DNA from: Poa pratensis
Lineage: Eukaryota; Streptophyta; Magnoliopsida; Poales; Poaceae
Direction of reading: 5' to 3'
Assembly: GCA_947311845.1 (NCBI GenBank)
Contig: CAMZMU010000052.1
Coordinates: forward strand, 139,701,733-139,765,732
DNA length: 64,000 bases
Program-made: the position numbers and the translations under genes
Part shown: positions 1 to 11,847 of the stretch, one piece after another
How the letters are laid out: the number at the start of each line of letters is the position of its first letter
How positions within the stretch are numbered: the stretch's first letter is position 1
Notes under the pieces: generated by a model
The model's database searches: none
Told to the model about the DNA's origin: nothing
What the model saw: the letters and a program-made list of their open reading frames with translations, nothing else

Positions 1-2497
1 TAGCTCTTTGAGGATTTTTGTAGATTTTTAGGAGATGAATTTTGGAGTAAATCCAATTGGCTTGTCTTCTATATGTGTAGGAGAACATCTCCCTAAATTG
101 GTTTGAATTTAGGAGTCACTGATTGACTGTGATGCTAATTATAAGGTTTAGGCATTTTCTGCCTATTTTTATTAGGCTTTTATTTAATTGTTGTGTTATA
201 ATTTTAGTATTACAAATGTGTTCCCTAGCATATGTAGGGTGGTAACCCACTGTTGTGGTGTGCTTCCTTATTTTGCTAGCATGTTAGGAGAGCTACTTGG
301 GAGTTATGTGTTTGTTAGGGTTTTATTCCCTATGTAGCCTTCTCCTAGTAATTAGGAATTGCTATGCTCGTTTGTTTTAAAGTTAGATTATTTTGTGTGA
401 TTAGTATGTTGCCTTGCTTGTTAAGCTTGGTTGCATTTAAGTTGAATTACCAAGATTAATTGGTGGTTTAGCTTTTGTCTGAAGTATTTCCTGATTAGAG
501 AAAGTACCTCTAATTGGGGATGTCTTGGTGCCTTCTTGTTTTGGCATGTGTATGGTGTTATACTCCCGATTAGTATAATGCCCTTGTAAATGTAGATCTT
601 AGTTGTTGCTTGAATGTTTAGTTTGATGCTTGTGGTATGATTACTTGTTGGTATACCACTTGTGGTTTGGTTTGCTTATTGCGTGTTGTTTTATTTTCAT
701 GTTGCGACGCTAGAGATAAACGCTACCGGGGTGGTATTTGGAAAGGATTTATCGGAGAACGATGAGAGTTTATTTCTTTGATCAATGAGGAGAAGTCCAG
801 GAACATCATGCTGAAATCAGGCAAGCTATCCTCTGAGCTTGCATCTATATACATCTATTTTGGTTTACATGTTTTACTTATAAAGAGCATATGTTATTTA
901 TGTGGTGGTTGCCACTAAAGCTATGAGTTTGAAAACCCCTTTTGTTTTCAAAATACAAGTATATTATTTTGACACCCTATATGGAGATATTAGATGGAAA
1001 TTCTTTTTCAAACTATAGGATGGGAAAAACATTGTTTATTCAAAACTCCTTTGAAAGTACTTTGATGAGTTGTGGAATACCGAGATGTCGGTGTGGAAAT
1101 GGAGTAATGGTGAATGGAGATGTTTATGAAAAATGCACATTGTGTCTTTGTACTATGACGACCAGCCAATAACCTGTGCGACCACATTTACCCACATATG
1201 GGAAAAGGGCGTAGTCATATAGTTTGCTCATATTAGTACTGGATGCCTCAACAACGAGGATGACCTCGTTCCATGAGGGGATGGTTTGGTGACCTGCCCC
1301 TGACCTGGGTCCTCTTAAGAGAAGTCTACCGGAGGCCGGTATGAGTGTATTGGAGAAAGAGGATTGAAGACGCCACCTTTGGGTCGCCGGGCAGAACTAC
1401 GAAGTCCTCACACTTAGTTTCCGACGGGCTGGATTTAAGTGTCGATGGAACCGGTTTCGTAGCGGTAGGATCCTATACTAGCATGAGCAAAGGACATGCT
1501 ATGGTCGGTGAATCAACTTCGCATACACCTTGTATGGCGGGACGTGGCTGACACGATGAGTTGCCGGATGGGTGTGGGAAAAGCGTGCTACCTCTGCAGA
1601 GGGTAAAACTATTCGAATAGCCGAGTCCTCGGATATGGACAGTTGGGAGGCTGTCCTCTGACCATGTGCAAGTTTTGCAAAGTTTTGAAAATAAAATGGA
1701 GATGTGTGATCTCTGCAACTCTACCGACGGGCTGGTATGAGGTTGCTGGAGAATGATTTGACCATGACGGGCTATGGTCGGGAAGTGAAGAGTTTTGTGA
1801 TTTGAAAGTGGAAAATGTTTTAGGCAACTATACCGAAGGGCTGGTATGAGGTTGTTGGGAGTGAATGACCATGAAGGGTTATGGTCGAAAAAGGGGGAGT
1901 TTTGGAGAAATAAACAAAATGGTGAATTTCCGGGAAAATGTTTTAAAAAGAGACTTCTTACCTTTTTAACAAAGATGTATTTTTGGGAAAAAGTTTTAAA
2001 CGAGACTTCTTACAAAAACAGATTTATGGGGAAAAGTTCTAAAAGCCTTCTTTTCTTTTTCAACAAGGATATAGAGTTTTCAAAGCAAACGAAGTTTTAT
2101 TTAAACAATAAAAGAGTAGTGCATGCTCGTTCCGGGGGTAGTTTGCGAGTACATTCAAATGTACTCATATTGGTTTCGTCCCTGGCTATTGTCTTAGCCA
2201 GATTCTGAAGAGGAGCAGTTTGAAGAAAAAGGGGCATTCGTGAACGTCAATGCGAACTAGGGCGCTTCCCAGTCAGCTGCCTGTAGGGTTGGCAAGTGAC
2301 TTGGGCTCCACGTTGAATTGGTGATTTCCGCTGCGAGTACCTAATGAAGTTATGGCTTCAATCAAGTAAGTAAATTTATTCGGTATTTATGGGTGTTCTG
2401 TGATATCAATTCGAGTTATGTGCAACAACAAACTGATCATGGGATTGTTGCAGGAAACATAACGGGTATCTCGGATACCTAATCCGGGGTCCCCACA
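1..2497. mobile_element. Long-LTR element fragment (Del/Tekay-like), cut by window edge
   Basis: This stretch ends in a canonical CA terminus (ccccaca at 2491-2497). Immediately beyond it the minus-strand Athila-like pol begins mid-frame, so it is an insertion whose other end and TSD lie off the left edge. It holds no coding region; the short open frames here have no recognisable domains. Its length, lack of ORFs and low-complexity texture fit the very long LTRs of Del/Tekay-type Gypsy elements. A passage near 1610-1640 resembles phrases I associate with such LTRs, but that is recollection, not a search result. Orientation cannot be decided from the part seen. Confidence 0.6.
1722..2090. repeat. 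Short degenerate tandem repeats in the long LTR
   Basis: A unit starting taccga(c/a)gggctggtatgag occurs at 1722 and 1831, a period of 109 bp. It is followed by about three degenerate units of roughly 45-50 bp built around a gaaaa(t/a)gtttta...acttcttac core at about 1936, 1987 and 2031. The repeats appear to be internal duplications of the LTR, with no coding content. Confidence 0.6.
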
Positions 2498-3172
2498 GAA
2501 GACTTCTACAATTTCCTCACAAAAACCATGAAAAATAGCAGACATGCATCTTTGAAAAGTAGCAGGAGCATTACATAAACCAAAAGGCATACGTCTATAA
2601 TCATAAGTTCCATAAGGACAAGTAAAAGTAGTTTTCTCTTGATCTTGCTTTCTCACAGCAATTTGAGAAAACCCAGAATAACCATCAAGGAAACAAAAAT
2701 GAGTTTTCTTAGACAACCTCTCAAGCATTTGATCAATAAAAGGTATAGGATAATGATCTTTCTTAGTTACTTTGTTAACCTTTCTAAAATCAATGCACAT
2801 TCTATAACCAACTACTACTCTTTGGGGAATTAGTTCATCATTTTCATTAGGCACAACAGCAATTCCTCCTTTCTTAGGAACACAATGCACATGACTCACC
2901 CATCTACTATCAGCAATAGGATAAATAATACCAGCTTCAAGAAGTTTTAATACCTCATTTCTTACCACTTCTTTCATCTTGGGTATTAAACGACGCTGAT
3001 GCTCAACAACAGGCTTCACATCAGGTTCCATATTGATGGCATGCTGACAAATAGCAGGAGAAATCCCTTTCAAGTCATCAAGAGTGTAGCCCATAGCTCC
3101 ACGATGTTTATGCAACACTTCCAACAATCTTTCCTCTTCTTTACCTGAAAGTTTAGAACTAATAATAACAGG
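2498..3172 (-). pseudogene. Athila-like reverse transcriptase fragment (element A)
   Basis: Minus-strand frame encoding the N-terminal part of a Gypsy RT: the VVRNEVLKLLEAGIIYPIAD region, WVSHVHCVPKKGG, the YRMCIDFRKVNKVTKKDHYP box, FLDGYSGFSQIAV and the RRMPFGLCNAPATFQRCM thumb-side motif. RT copies the element's RNA into DNA. The frame is open but stops being RT at 2498, directly before the codons that in sister element G read FMDD, the catalytic box. The upstream end is cut at 3172 by insertion of element B. The fragment cannot make an active enzyme. Apart from the insertions I saw no frameshift inside it. Confidence 0.9.
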
Positions 3173-3177
3173 GTATA

Positions 3178-3440
3178 TGAAAGAGCATTGTCGCTCTTAA
3201 TCATGTTTTGATGTTGATGATAATACAAAGTGTGCATCTAACAGTTGTTTTCAAGATTCAATAGGTCTTACGAATATTGTCATTGCATTCGCGCTTTGAT
3301 TCTCTTCAGATTGCTGAAAATTGCCAGGCAGCGGTACTACCGCTGGGATAGGCGGTAGTACCGCCAGCTCCCAGGAATCTGCTCTTCAGTGGCAGTACCG
3401 CTGCGGGTACCGCCAGCGGTACCGCCAAATCCCAGTTCTG
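3178..3440 (+). repeat. Truncated 5' LTR of element B
   Basis: It matches the first roughly 265 bp of the 3' LTR (from 21956), including one GCGGTA inverted-repeat cassette, then leaves homology near 3440. The remaining 870 bp or so of LTR, the primer binding site and gag are missing. The junction lies in a doubled aaatcccagtt string (3427-3437 and 3443-3453), suggesting a deletion at a short repeat. Confidence 0.88.
3331..3364. repeat. GCGGTA inverted-repeat cassette, 5' LTR copy
   Basis: Two 13-bp arms, GCGGTACTACCGC (3331-3343) and GCGGTAGTACCGC (3352-3364), are exact reverse complements separated by 8 bp. Each arm is itself a 6+1+6 palindrome. The same cassette recurs at 7765-7798, 22109-22142 and 22328-22361, all within element B. 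Confidence 0.85.
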
Positions 3441-6400
3441 CCAAATCCCAGTTGTGAAGGAGGGGGAGATGGCTAAAGAGAAGGAGACCAACACCATTGT
3501 TGGTGGTGAGACCACAAGGGGTCTCCCCACTCACAATGACTTTGCCGGCAAATATAACCCATCTTATGTTCTTTTGAAATCTAGAAATGGTCATGTCTAT
3601 GCCAAATATGTTGGTACTTCATTTGGTGATGATTATCATTGGACTATTTGGGTTCCAAAGACCCTTGTGACTAACAAGAAAGGACCCATCCAAAAATGGG
3701 TACCTAAATCAAAGACTTGATCTCTTGTAGGGTATGGCGTCCGGTGCGGGTCGATGGACGGTGGATAGTGGCGCATCCCAACATATGACCGGACGCATTG
3801 ACTTGGTGGATGATATTGAACCTCCTCTACCTCAATATTCACGAGTCAAAATTGGTGACAACCGCGAGCTTAAGGTATTGGGATGAGGCAAGGTCGTTGT
3901 TGCTAGAGAAATATCTATCAAGAATGTACTTATTGTTGAGTCCCTTGGTTACAACCTTCTCTCCGTCTATCAACTTACTAAATGTGGTTATGGGTGCTAT
4001 TTTGATGACGAGAGTGTGATCATCACCGTGAAGGGATCTCTTAAAGTAGTTTTTGTTGGACATGTTGAGCACGGCATGTATGTGCTTGATTTCTCAAAAG
4101 AAAGCACGTCGGCCGCGACTTGTCTAATGGCTAAAGTTGATGTGGGTTGGCTTTGGCATCGCCGACTAGCCCACACCAATATGAGAACACTACATGATCT
4201 TCAAAGTGGTAATCACATTCTTGGACTAACCGATATTAAGTTCTCCAAAGATCGTGTGTGTAGGTCTTGTGTTCTAGGTAAACAACATGGAGAAGCTCAT
4301 CCATCGAAGACCAAGATCACCACCGACAAGATTCTTGAGCTCATTCACTTGGACCTCTTCGGTCCCCTATCCTATGATAGTCTTGGTGGAAAGAAGTATT
4401 GCTTGGTGATTGTTGATGACTATTCAAGATACACATGGGTCTATTTCTTCAAGAAGAAGAGTGAGACCCAACAAAGAGTCATTGATTCATCAACATGGCT
4501 CAACGCCAATTTCAAGAGAAGATCAAGACAATCCGAAGTGATAATGGGTCCGAATTCAAGAACTACACCGTGGAGGGATTTCTTAGTGAAGAAGGAATTG
4601 CTCATCAATATTCCACTCCTTATACCCCTCAACAAAATGGTGTTGCGGAGAGAAAGAACCGGACTCTTATGGATGTGGCTAGGACCATGATTGCGGAGTA
4701 TGCTTCTCCGTTTAACTTTTGGGCCGATGCCATCTCCACCGCGTGTCATGCAACAAACCGGCTCTACTTCCGCAAGCTCTTGAACAAGACCCCATATGAG
4801 ATTCTTCTTGGGAAGAAACCGAACCTCTCTTATTTTCGCGTCTTTGGATGCAAGTGCTTCATTCGCAAGAAAGGTAACCGGTTATCCAAGTTCGAGACTA
4901 GATCAATAGAGGGTATCTTTGTTGGTTACTCCACAAGCTCTCACGGCTATAGAGTTACAACAAGACCACCGGTCAAGTTGAAGAATCTAGTGACGTGAAG
5001 TTTGATGAGGATAACGGCTCCCAAGTGGGGCAAGTTGATTCTAGTGTTGTAGGTGATATTCCCATGGAGCTTGCTCTAAGGAGGATGGCAATTGGGGACA
5101 TTCGTCCGATTGAAGAGGATCCTCCTCATGTTCAAGATCCTCCACAAGCTCCTCCTCAAGTCATACCATCACCTACTGAATATCCTCCATGTAACCAAGA
5201 ACAAACTCCGAGCCCTCAATCAATTGAGCAAGGTCAAGGACGAGATCAACCTAGTGGTCCATCTCCACAACTTGATGTTCAAGACCAAACTCAAGAAGGT
5301 GCATCTCAAGCAAATGATCAAGAACAAGCTCAAGATGGTCCTCATCGAGATCAAGTTCAAGATCAACACCATGCACATGACTCCGATGATGAAGGAAATG
5401 ATCAAGTTTTATCTCAAGAATCCTCGGAAGAAATCAAGAATCGAAGAGACTCAAGACGAGAGCGAATCCTAGAGCTCTTGGATTGCCATTTGTACAATGT
5501 CCTCGGTGGTATTCAAAGCAAGGTCGTCACGAGAAGTCAATTGGCGAGCTTTAGCACTCACCATGCGTTTGTGTCCTTCATCGAGCCCAAGAAGGTGTAT
5601 GAAGCTCTTGAAGATCATGATTGGATTGATGCCATGCATGAAGAGCTCAATAACTTCAAGCGCAACAAGGTGTGGAAGTTGGTGCCAAGGCCAAGCGGGT
5701 GCAAGAACGTCATCGGCACCAAGTGGGTCTTCAAGAACAAGCAAGACGCGAACGGCATCGTCATTCGAAACAAGGCGAGATTGGTGGCACAAGGCTACTC
5801 TCAAGTCGAAGGTGTCGATTTCGGTGAAACCTATGCCCCCGTTGCTCGTCTTGAATCTATTCGCATCTTGCTTGCATATGCATCTCATCATAACTTTAAA
5901 CTACAACAAATGGATGTTAAAAGTGCTTTCCTTAATGGTCCTATTAATGAGTTGGTATATGTTAAGCAGCCTCCCGGGTTTGAGGATCCCAACCATCCGG
6001 ACCATGTTTACAAGCTCGACAAGGCGCTCTATGGCCTTAAAGCCCCACGTGCGTGGTATGAGCACCTTCGAGAGTTTCTAGTAGACCGTGGATTCCAAGT
6101 TGGTGTTATTGACCCCACTCTCTTTACCAAGAAGGTGGGCGGCAATCTTTTCATATGCCAACTCTATGTAGACGACATCATATTTGGTTTTACTAACAAT
6201 GCTTTCAATGTTGAGTTTTCAAAGCTAATGACTAGCAAGTTTGAGATGTCCATGATGGGAGTTGAAGTACTTCCTCGGATTTGAAGTAAAGCAATTTAGG
6301 GAAGGTACCTTCATCAATCAAGCCAAATATACCCAAGACATGCTCAAGAAGTTCGCGATGACGGCGCTCAAACCGTACAAGACACCCATGTCTACCACCG

Positions 6401-7084
6401 TCGACCTCCACACCGACACCGAGGGTAAAGATGTTGATCAAAAACTCTATCGCTCTATGATTGGCTCTTTGCTTTATCTTTGTGCATCTAGACCGGATAT
6501 TATGTTTAGTGTGGGTAAGTGTGCAAGGCATCAAGCGGCTCCTAAGGAGAGCCACATGTTGGCGGTTAAGCGCATCTTTCGATATTTGCTTCATACCCCA
6601 AACTTTGGTCTTTGGTACCCAAGGGTTCAAGCTTTCATCTCATGGGTTACTCGGATGCGGATTATGCCGGAGAGAAGAAGGATAGGAAGTCAACATCTGG
6701 GAGTTGTCAATTTCTTGGCCGCTCCTTGGTGTGTTGGTCTTCCAAGAAGCAAAATTGTGTTGCTCTCTCCACCACCGAGTCCGAGTACATCTCCGCCGCA
6801 AGTTGTTGTGCTCAACTCTATGGATGGTGCAAACAATGAAGGACTATGGTGTCAACTTCACCAAGGTCCCTCTCCTTTGCGACAATGAGAGTGCCATCAA
6901 GATCGCCCACAACCCCGTGCAACACGCCAAGACGAATCATATTGAAGTTCGTCATCATTTCATCCGGGAGCACGTGGAAAGGGGCAACATTGACCTCTTA
7001 TTTGTAGGTACCAAGGATCAACTCGCGGACATCTTCACCAAGGCCCTTGATGAACCAAGATTTCGAGAGTTGGGAATGAACTAA
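3441..7084 (+). pseudogene. pol: Copia pol remnant of element B (PR-IN-RT-RH)
   Basis: It starts in the gag/protease linker (KYNPSYVLLKSRNGHVYAKY, then a GPIQKWVPKSKT-like end). Then come the protease DSGAS (3764-3778), the pre-integrase WLWHRRLAH, and the integrase core with LDLFGP, SDNGSEF and QNGVAERKN carrying the catalytic D, D and E. The RT has [18 protein letters not shown] and YVDDIIFG (near 6165), and RNase H has SDADYAGE, TESEYISAA and CDNESAI, ending in ADIFTKALD. The pieces lie in different frames at about 3718, 3890, 4487, 4998, 6268, 6615 and 6836, so the polyprotein is broken several times. All of gag is deleted. The element cannot move by itself. Confidence 0.92.
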
Positions 7085-7948
7085 ATGTTATCGATGCGAG
7101 TAACTTTGCTTGACCGCCTGCACAAGTACCCTTAGTAGACATAGTAACTAGTTTAGATGCATGCATGGACATAGGGGGAGTGTAACTCAATTCATGAGTC
7201 AACACTACTTCTATTATGCGCACATAGACAATTCGTGCTTCATTTGGTCACTCCGGTGACAATTTGTGCTTTAACGATGAGTATTGGCCTTGAACCCAAG
7301 ATATATCTTCGCGGTTTTGGGTTGATAATTGCTCATACATGGTGGCCTAGGCCACCGCCCTCCTCCTTATGAGGAGTTGATCTTCATTTGATCTCATTTG
7401 GTTTTTCTAGACCTCTTGTTCTATCTGGTGGAAAAACATTCAACTTTTGGTTTTTCTTGTTTTTGCTTCTTGCAAAGTTGAATGTCTTCCACCCCTATCG
7501 GTTTGTGATCTATCCTAAGCCAAAAATCTTATCTCATAAGACATCTCTTTCTAAAAAAAAATAAAAATGCTTTTGGTTTCATGCTCTTGGCGCTCAGAAA
7601 GTCGGACCCGGCGACATGGCATTATGTTCGCCCTCTTGGACTTACACAGCGCGGTGCCCCCAGGCGCCGGTACTGGCATCCCACTCATGTTTATGCACTG
7701 ACCATATCGCGCAAGCATTTGGTTTAATGCGTACCCTGATTTTGGGCTGCGCAGAAACTAGCTGGCGGTACTACCGCTGGGTTAAGCGGTAGTACCGCTG
7801 GAGCGGTTTCGGGCGGCTGTGGGGTGGAAGTCAAACTTCTTTTTCCCCACGCCGCCCCGGCCTCTCTCTCCCAAATCCGCCGCCGCCGACCTTCTCTGCC
7901 GCCGGGAAGGAGTGCCCTAGCCAAGGGCTTCCCCTCCCACGCCCCGGG
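7085..7948 (+). other. Non-coding stretch between pol and env-position gene of B
   Basis: No ORF is recognised. It contains a polypurine-like catagggggagtgt at about 7167-7180, an A-run near 7553-7565, the GCGGTA inverted-repeat cassette at 7765-7798 that is otherwise found in the LTRs, and a GC-rich leader up to the element C insertion at 7949. It continues at 19645 into the start of the env-position gene. It may hold that gene's promoter; this is inference. Confidence 0.6.
7765..7798. promoter_or_regulatory. LTR-type GCGGTA inverted-repeat cassette upstream of env-position gene
   Basis: Arms 7765-7777 and 7786-7798 are the same 13-mers as in the LTRs of B, separated by 8 bp. Removing element C, it lies about 190-225 bp upstream of the ATG at 19688. 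The flanks also partly match the second LTR cassette at 22328-22361. A regulatory role is inferred from placement only. Confidence 0.5.
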
Positions 7949-8046
7949 TGTCAGGGGAATACTTTCTGGATTAACCCGCGGCCCATATGAACAAGTGCGA
8001 CTTCCATTTACTCGCACAGATGAAGGCCCACATGGGAACAAGCCCA

Positions 8047-11000
8047 TGTGGCGCCCTGACCTGACTGTTATACAGTGATGTTGTGTGTCACCGGTTAAGC
8101 GATACAACCGGAGGTTACGGGTTTACCAATCCCCGGCCAAAACCTTTGGCAGGCGTTGCTCGGAATGGATCATCGGCAACGCAACACCCCGATTGATGCC
8201 TTAACACAGGCACAACCCTCAATGCATAATAGAGAGACCAAGACTTGTGGAACAACTGGCACATCACAGACTCTACGACACAAAGCATTATAGTTCAACT
8301 CTTATAATAGAGAAATATAGCAAATGACAACCAGAGGTCACAGACCCAACATTACAACAAGCGGAAGCAAATTAAGTTGTTCTAAACAACGAGAACCAAA
8401 TTATGGCCTAAGAGGCCTACAAATAAACATCACAGCGCCAGCTGTTCCGGGATGTCCCAAGCTGCCACCTGGGAACCCTAGACTACTCGTCGACATCCAC
8501 AAAGAACCCACCTTCGAGATCGATGAAGTCCTCCTCTGAAACAAAACAAACGACGTTGAGTTCGACGAACTCGCAAGATTATATATAGAGCATTAGCTCG
8601 ATGAGGCTTTCAAAGTCATATGGCTGTTTTGCATAAAGCTGATTTTATTTATGAAAACATAACTCAAAGGCATCGACTATTAGAACATTTTCAAAGAGGG
8701 ATAAGAAGTAACTCTTTTCTTTGAGATCACCTTTCTCAAACATCACCAACATCACCATTGTACCTGTTCATCAAAGGCACCTCCCCGAATCACCCTCGAG
8801 GAAGCTCACCTTGCATTTGTGAGTGGTACCTCTAGTACCCAGCTTTTAATCCCTCCGTTCAAGTTATTCTATGATCTTACCTTCACTTCCCAAGTTCGTC
8901 CATAACCGCGGACATGGGTTTTCGAAAAGATTTAACCCTGCAGGGGTGTACAAATGTTTGCCACGCGTACCGTCCGGCCCATTACCTGATCATTAGCTCT
9001 CTTCCTTGGAAAGCCGGCTGGGTGGGAGCGGTGTCGACTTCTCCCTCGTTAAGGACTAACCCAGGATCATTAGTGAGGACGGAGCAGCGGATCATCAACA
9101 CCGTGCCCCGTGGCCACTCATTTTCCTAACACAACCATCCTCATCTCAGCTCAACCCACCATCATCACGCACGCGCAAATGGAAGCTCAAACTAGAGGAC
9201 CCTGGCTAGCCCCGCCCGATTTATTTAGTCTATGAGGGTTCCTGCAATGCATAGGCCTCACGCATGGTTGCACGCTCAGTCTTGGTTCAAGAGGTAAAGA
9301 ACTCGCACCTAGGCGGCGAGAACGAGACAAAGCACCACAACCACAGTGGCCTCTCATCCCCACCTTTTAACATCTTATTACCTGTTACCACAATTCTCCA
9401 CCATTATCTGTACATTTCACACCTGTTTCCAACATGAAATATCCATCGGACGGATAGCAATTGCCTAAGCATGGCTAAGCATCAACATAGCATAGTTTAG
9501 TATCTCAGGCCAACAATACAACCCTATGGATAATAGGAGGAAAAACAGGTATTGACATCGGAAACTTAATGCAACTATAGGATACTCTAATCCAAGAAAA
9601 ATTGACATTTAGAACCGCATGCAATATTATGGTGGAGAAAATACTTGCGGAAAATAGGATAAGATATGCTCAGAGGGGGATTACGCTTGCCTTGATCAAC
9701 GTGCTGGTAGTACGGATCTTCGGGGTATTGCGGAGTGACCCCGGCTGCTTGATCTATCGAAGCACAACACACGGGAAAAACGATCAAACACCACACATGC
9801 TTCACAAATGCGATGCGCAAACACATGATGACATGATCTTTTAATGTACCGAGCTTATTAATAGCATTAGAGCAAATTAAATGGGGTGCAAGAATAATTG
9901 CTTCGACCGGAGAGGAAAACACCCCATATTTATCTTAGTGACTTTGTTACTACTAGGAGTACATTATGGTAATTGTGATCAAATATGCATGATGATGATG
10001 ATTCTGGGTGATTCATAATTTTCTGAACATTTTGGTATATCGAACACATGTTTCGGAGGTCCTGATAAGAAGTTATTACTTTTATTAATTTCCTCTTTTA
10101 GATTTATTATTTTAAATAATTTATTTCCAACGATAAATATTATTTACCCGACTCGTAACGGAGAGATGAACTAGTAGGAATCATCGAGGATCAATGTCCC
10201 TAACGGTGCGAGAGAGTAGCCGAAGGCATACACTATGAGGGAGAAAAGAAAATTAAACAGGGAAGAAAACAGTGTAAGCCGGCACTCAGGCCGGTTTTGG
10301 CCGGTTTTGGGCCGGCCTGTCTCCGGAGCTGTCCGGCTGTGAGCCCGGCTAAGGCCGGTTTGAAGACCGGGCGTGGTCCAGAGAGCTCCGGCACCTCAGC
10401 CGGTGTGGGCCGTTAAAAGGCCGGGTATGGCCCAGAGCGGAACGGCACAGAGGCCGGTTTAGGCCGTTCTCCTGGCCGGTCTCGCGAGAGAAAGGAGCGG
10501 CGACGACGCCGTGCGCACTCCGGCGAGGTGGAGCGTGCTCTAGTGCGAGAGAGGGAGAGGAAAGAGAGGCATTGGCGCGGGAAGCTCACCCTCGATCACG
10601 TACGGCAGCGGGGACGGCGGGGGCGCACGAAGATGGCCGGAATTGGGCGGAGCGCTCGGGCGGCCGCGCGGGGAAACGGGGACGGTGAGCTCGATTCCCG
10701 GCCTCCCCTTTTAATTCCTGCGGCGAGGATGTCGCGGACGGCGCGGCGGAGCGAGTGGTACTCCGCGATTTGGACGGGGAGCTCTCAAATGGCGGAGCGG
10801 CGGCGGCACAGTGCGGCGGCCATGGTGGCCCGCGGGGAGAGAAGAACAATGGGAGAGAAACCTTGGGGATGGAGGAGTGGAGCAGTGGGGCTCGACATGC
10901 TCGTGCTCTTCTGCCAAGGGAGCAGCAGAGGGGGCCCGGGCGACGTGCGTACAGAGCGAGCATGGCGATGGTGCGGCGCGAGCACCTCCCGCGTCGCTAC

Positions 11001-11552
11001 AGTGGGGAAGAAACCGAGATTTACAACGAAGCCCCTGCAACCGAGATCACGGATAGGTCCTTTTTGGTACTGGATTAATAGGACAGCAGGTGGAAATGAA
11101 TTATTTGGGCCACTTAAACACCTCCAAGAATTATGCCAAAATTTGGGGAGTCTCTTTATATTATTATGAATCTCCCCTAATTTTTCCAGAATATTTGAAG
11201 ACCGAAAGGTAGGGAAATAAAATAGCAAAAGCTTGTAGGCAATTTGGAGAAGTTCCACAATAATAATCTTTTGGAATTTTAAAGTAAGTCCAAAATATTG
11301 ATTGGAGCTCTCGGAACTTCCTCGACAAATATACAATGTCAAGGTACCTTTGTTTAGCAAGTTTGAGTGCTCTCATTGTTGAGAGAGTTGGTTGTAGCAT
11401 TTTTCAAATTGGTTTTCAAATGTTGCCCGAAACCGAAGTGTGTTGTTTAGCAATTACAATTTAATGCAAGGATGCATGTATGCCATGATGCAAATGAAGC
11501 AAAAGTGGAAAATTTATACAGATTTTCAGGTTCTCAACGTTGGGCTGTTACA
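8047..11552. mobile_element. Solo LTR D (3.5 kb, Del/Tekay-like)
   Basis: A TG...CA segment (TGTGGCGCCC start, GGGCTGTTACA end) with perfect TSD gccca and no internal primer site, gag or pol, so I read it as a solo LTR left by recombination between two LTRs. Length and termini resemble Del/Tekay elements. It contains AT-rich sequence (about 9900-10150), a GGCCGG-rich stretch (10288-10490) and a GC-rich block to about 11050 with accidental open frames on both strands, the longest 213 codons, without any domain I recognise. Orientation is undetermined. Confidence 0.85.
10288..10490. repeat. GGCCGG-rich degenerate repeat in solo LTR D
   Basis: About a dozen ccgg tetramers occur in 200 bp, in forms such as ggccggttttgg, ggccggtttgaag and ggccggtttagg. 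A unit of roughly 65 bp appears twice: ccagag, then a short gap, then a ggc-rich core, then ggccg.. The surrounding LTR is far poorer in this tetramer. No function is visible. Confidence 0.6.
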
Positions 11553-11692
11553 GCCCAATATCGCACCGCCATAAGGAGAAGCATCTAGAAGATACATCCT
11601 GGAGACGTAAGGAGGAGTTAGTCTCCGAATAGGTCTCTGTTGATACTTTCCTTGTACAGGAAGTTTCCTTTGTAACCTAGCGAGTCTCTGTG

Positions 11693-11700
11693 TATATAAA
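11693..11700 (+). promoter_or_regulatory. TATA box of element C 5' LTR
   Basis: TATATAAA in the LTR, 155 bp upstream of the ATG at 11848. The 3' LTR has the same box at 19359-19366. Its position fits transcription starting within the LTR, so the R/U5 part is present in the mRNA. Confidence 0.7.
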
Positions 11701-11847
11701 GAGAACCCGCAGGACTTAGAGAGGGTTGAATCCCTTAAACCCTAGTTCATACGGCGAGTACCAGATCGGATCGCCTCCATTGTAACACCACATATATCAT
11801 ATCAATACCAATCTAGGGTAGGCAGGAAGTAGGTCTTTTACCTCACA

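Noticed and set aside
1846..2208. 120-codon open frame near the left edge
   Set aside because: Low-complexity Lys/Phe-rich translation of AT-rich tandem repeats inside an LTR.
7724..8107. Minus-strand 127-codon frame and its plus-strand partner at 7824-8078
   Set aside because: Both cross the TSD and LTR start of element C (7949) and the solo LTR start (8047); accidental.
10528..11169. 213-codon open frame and antisense frames in GC-rich DNA
   Set aside because: High G+C removes stops in several frames at once; no domain is recognised and the region lies wholly within a solo LTR.
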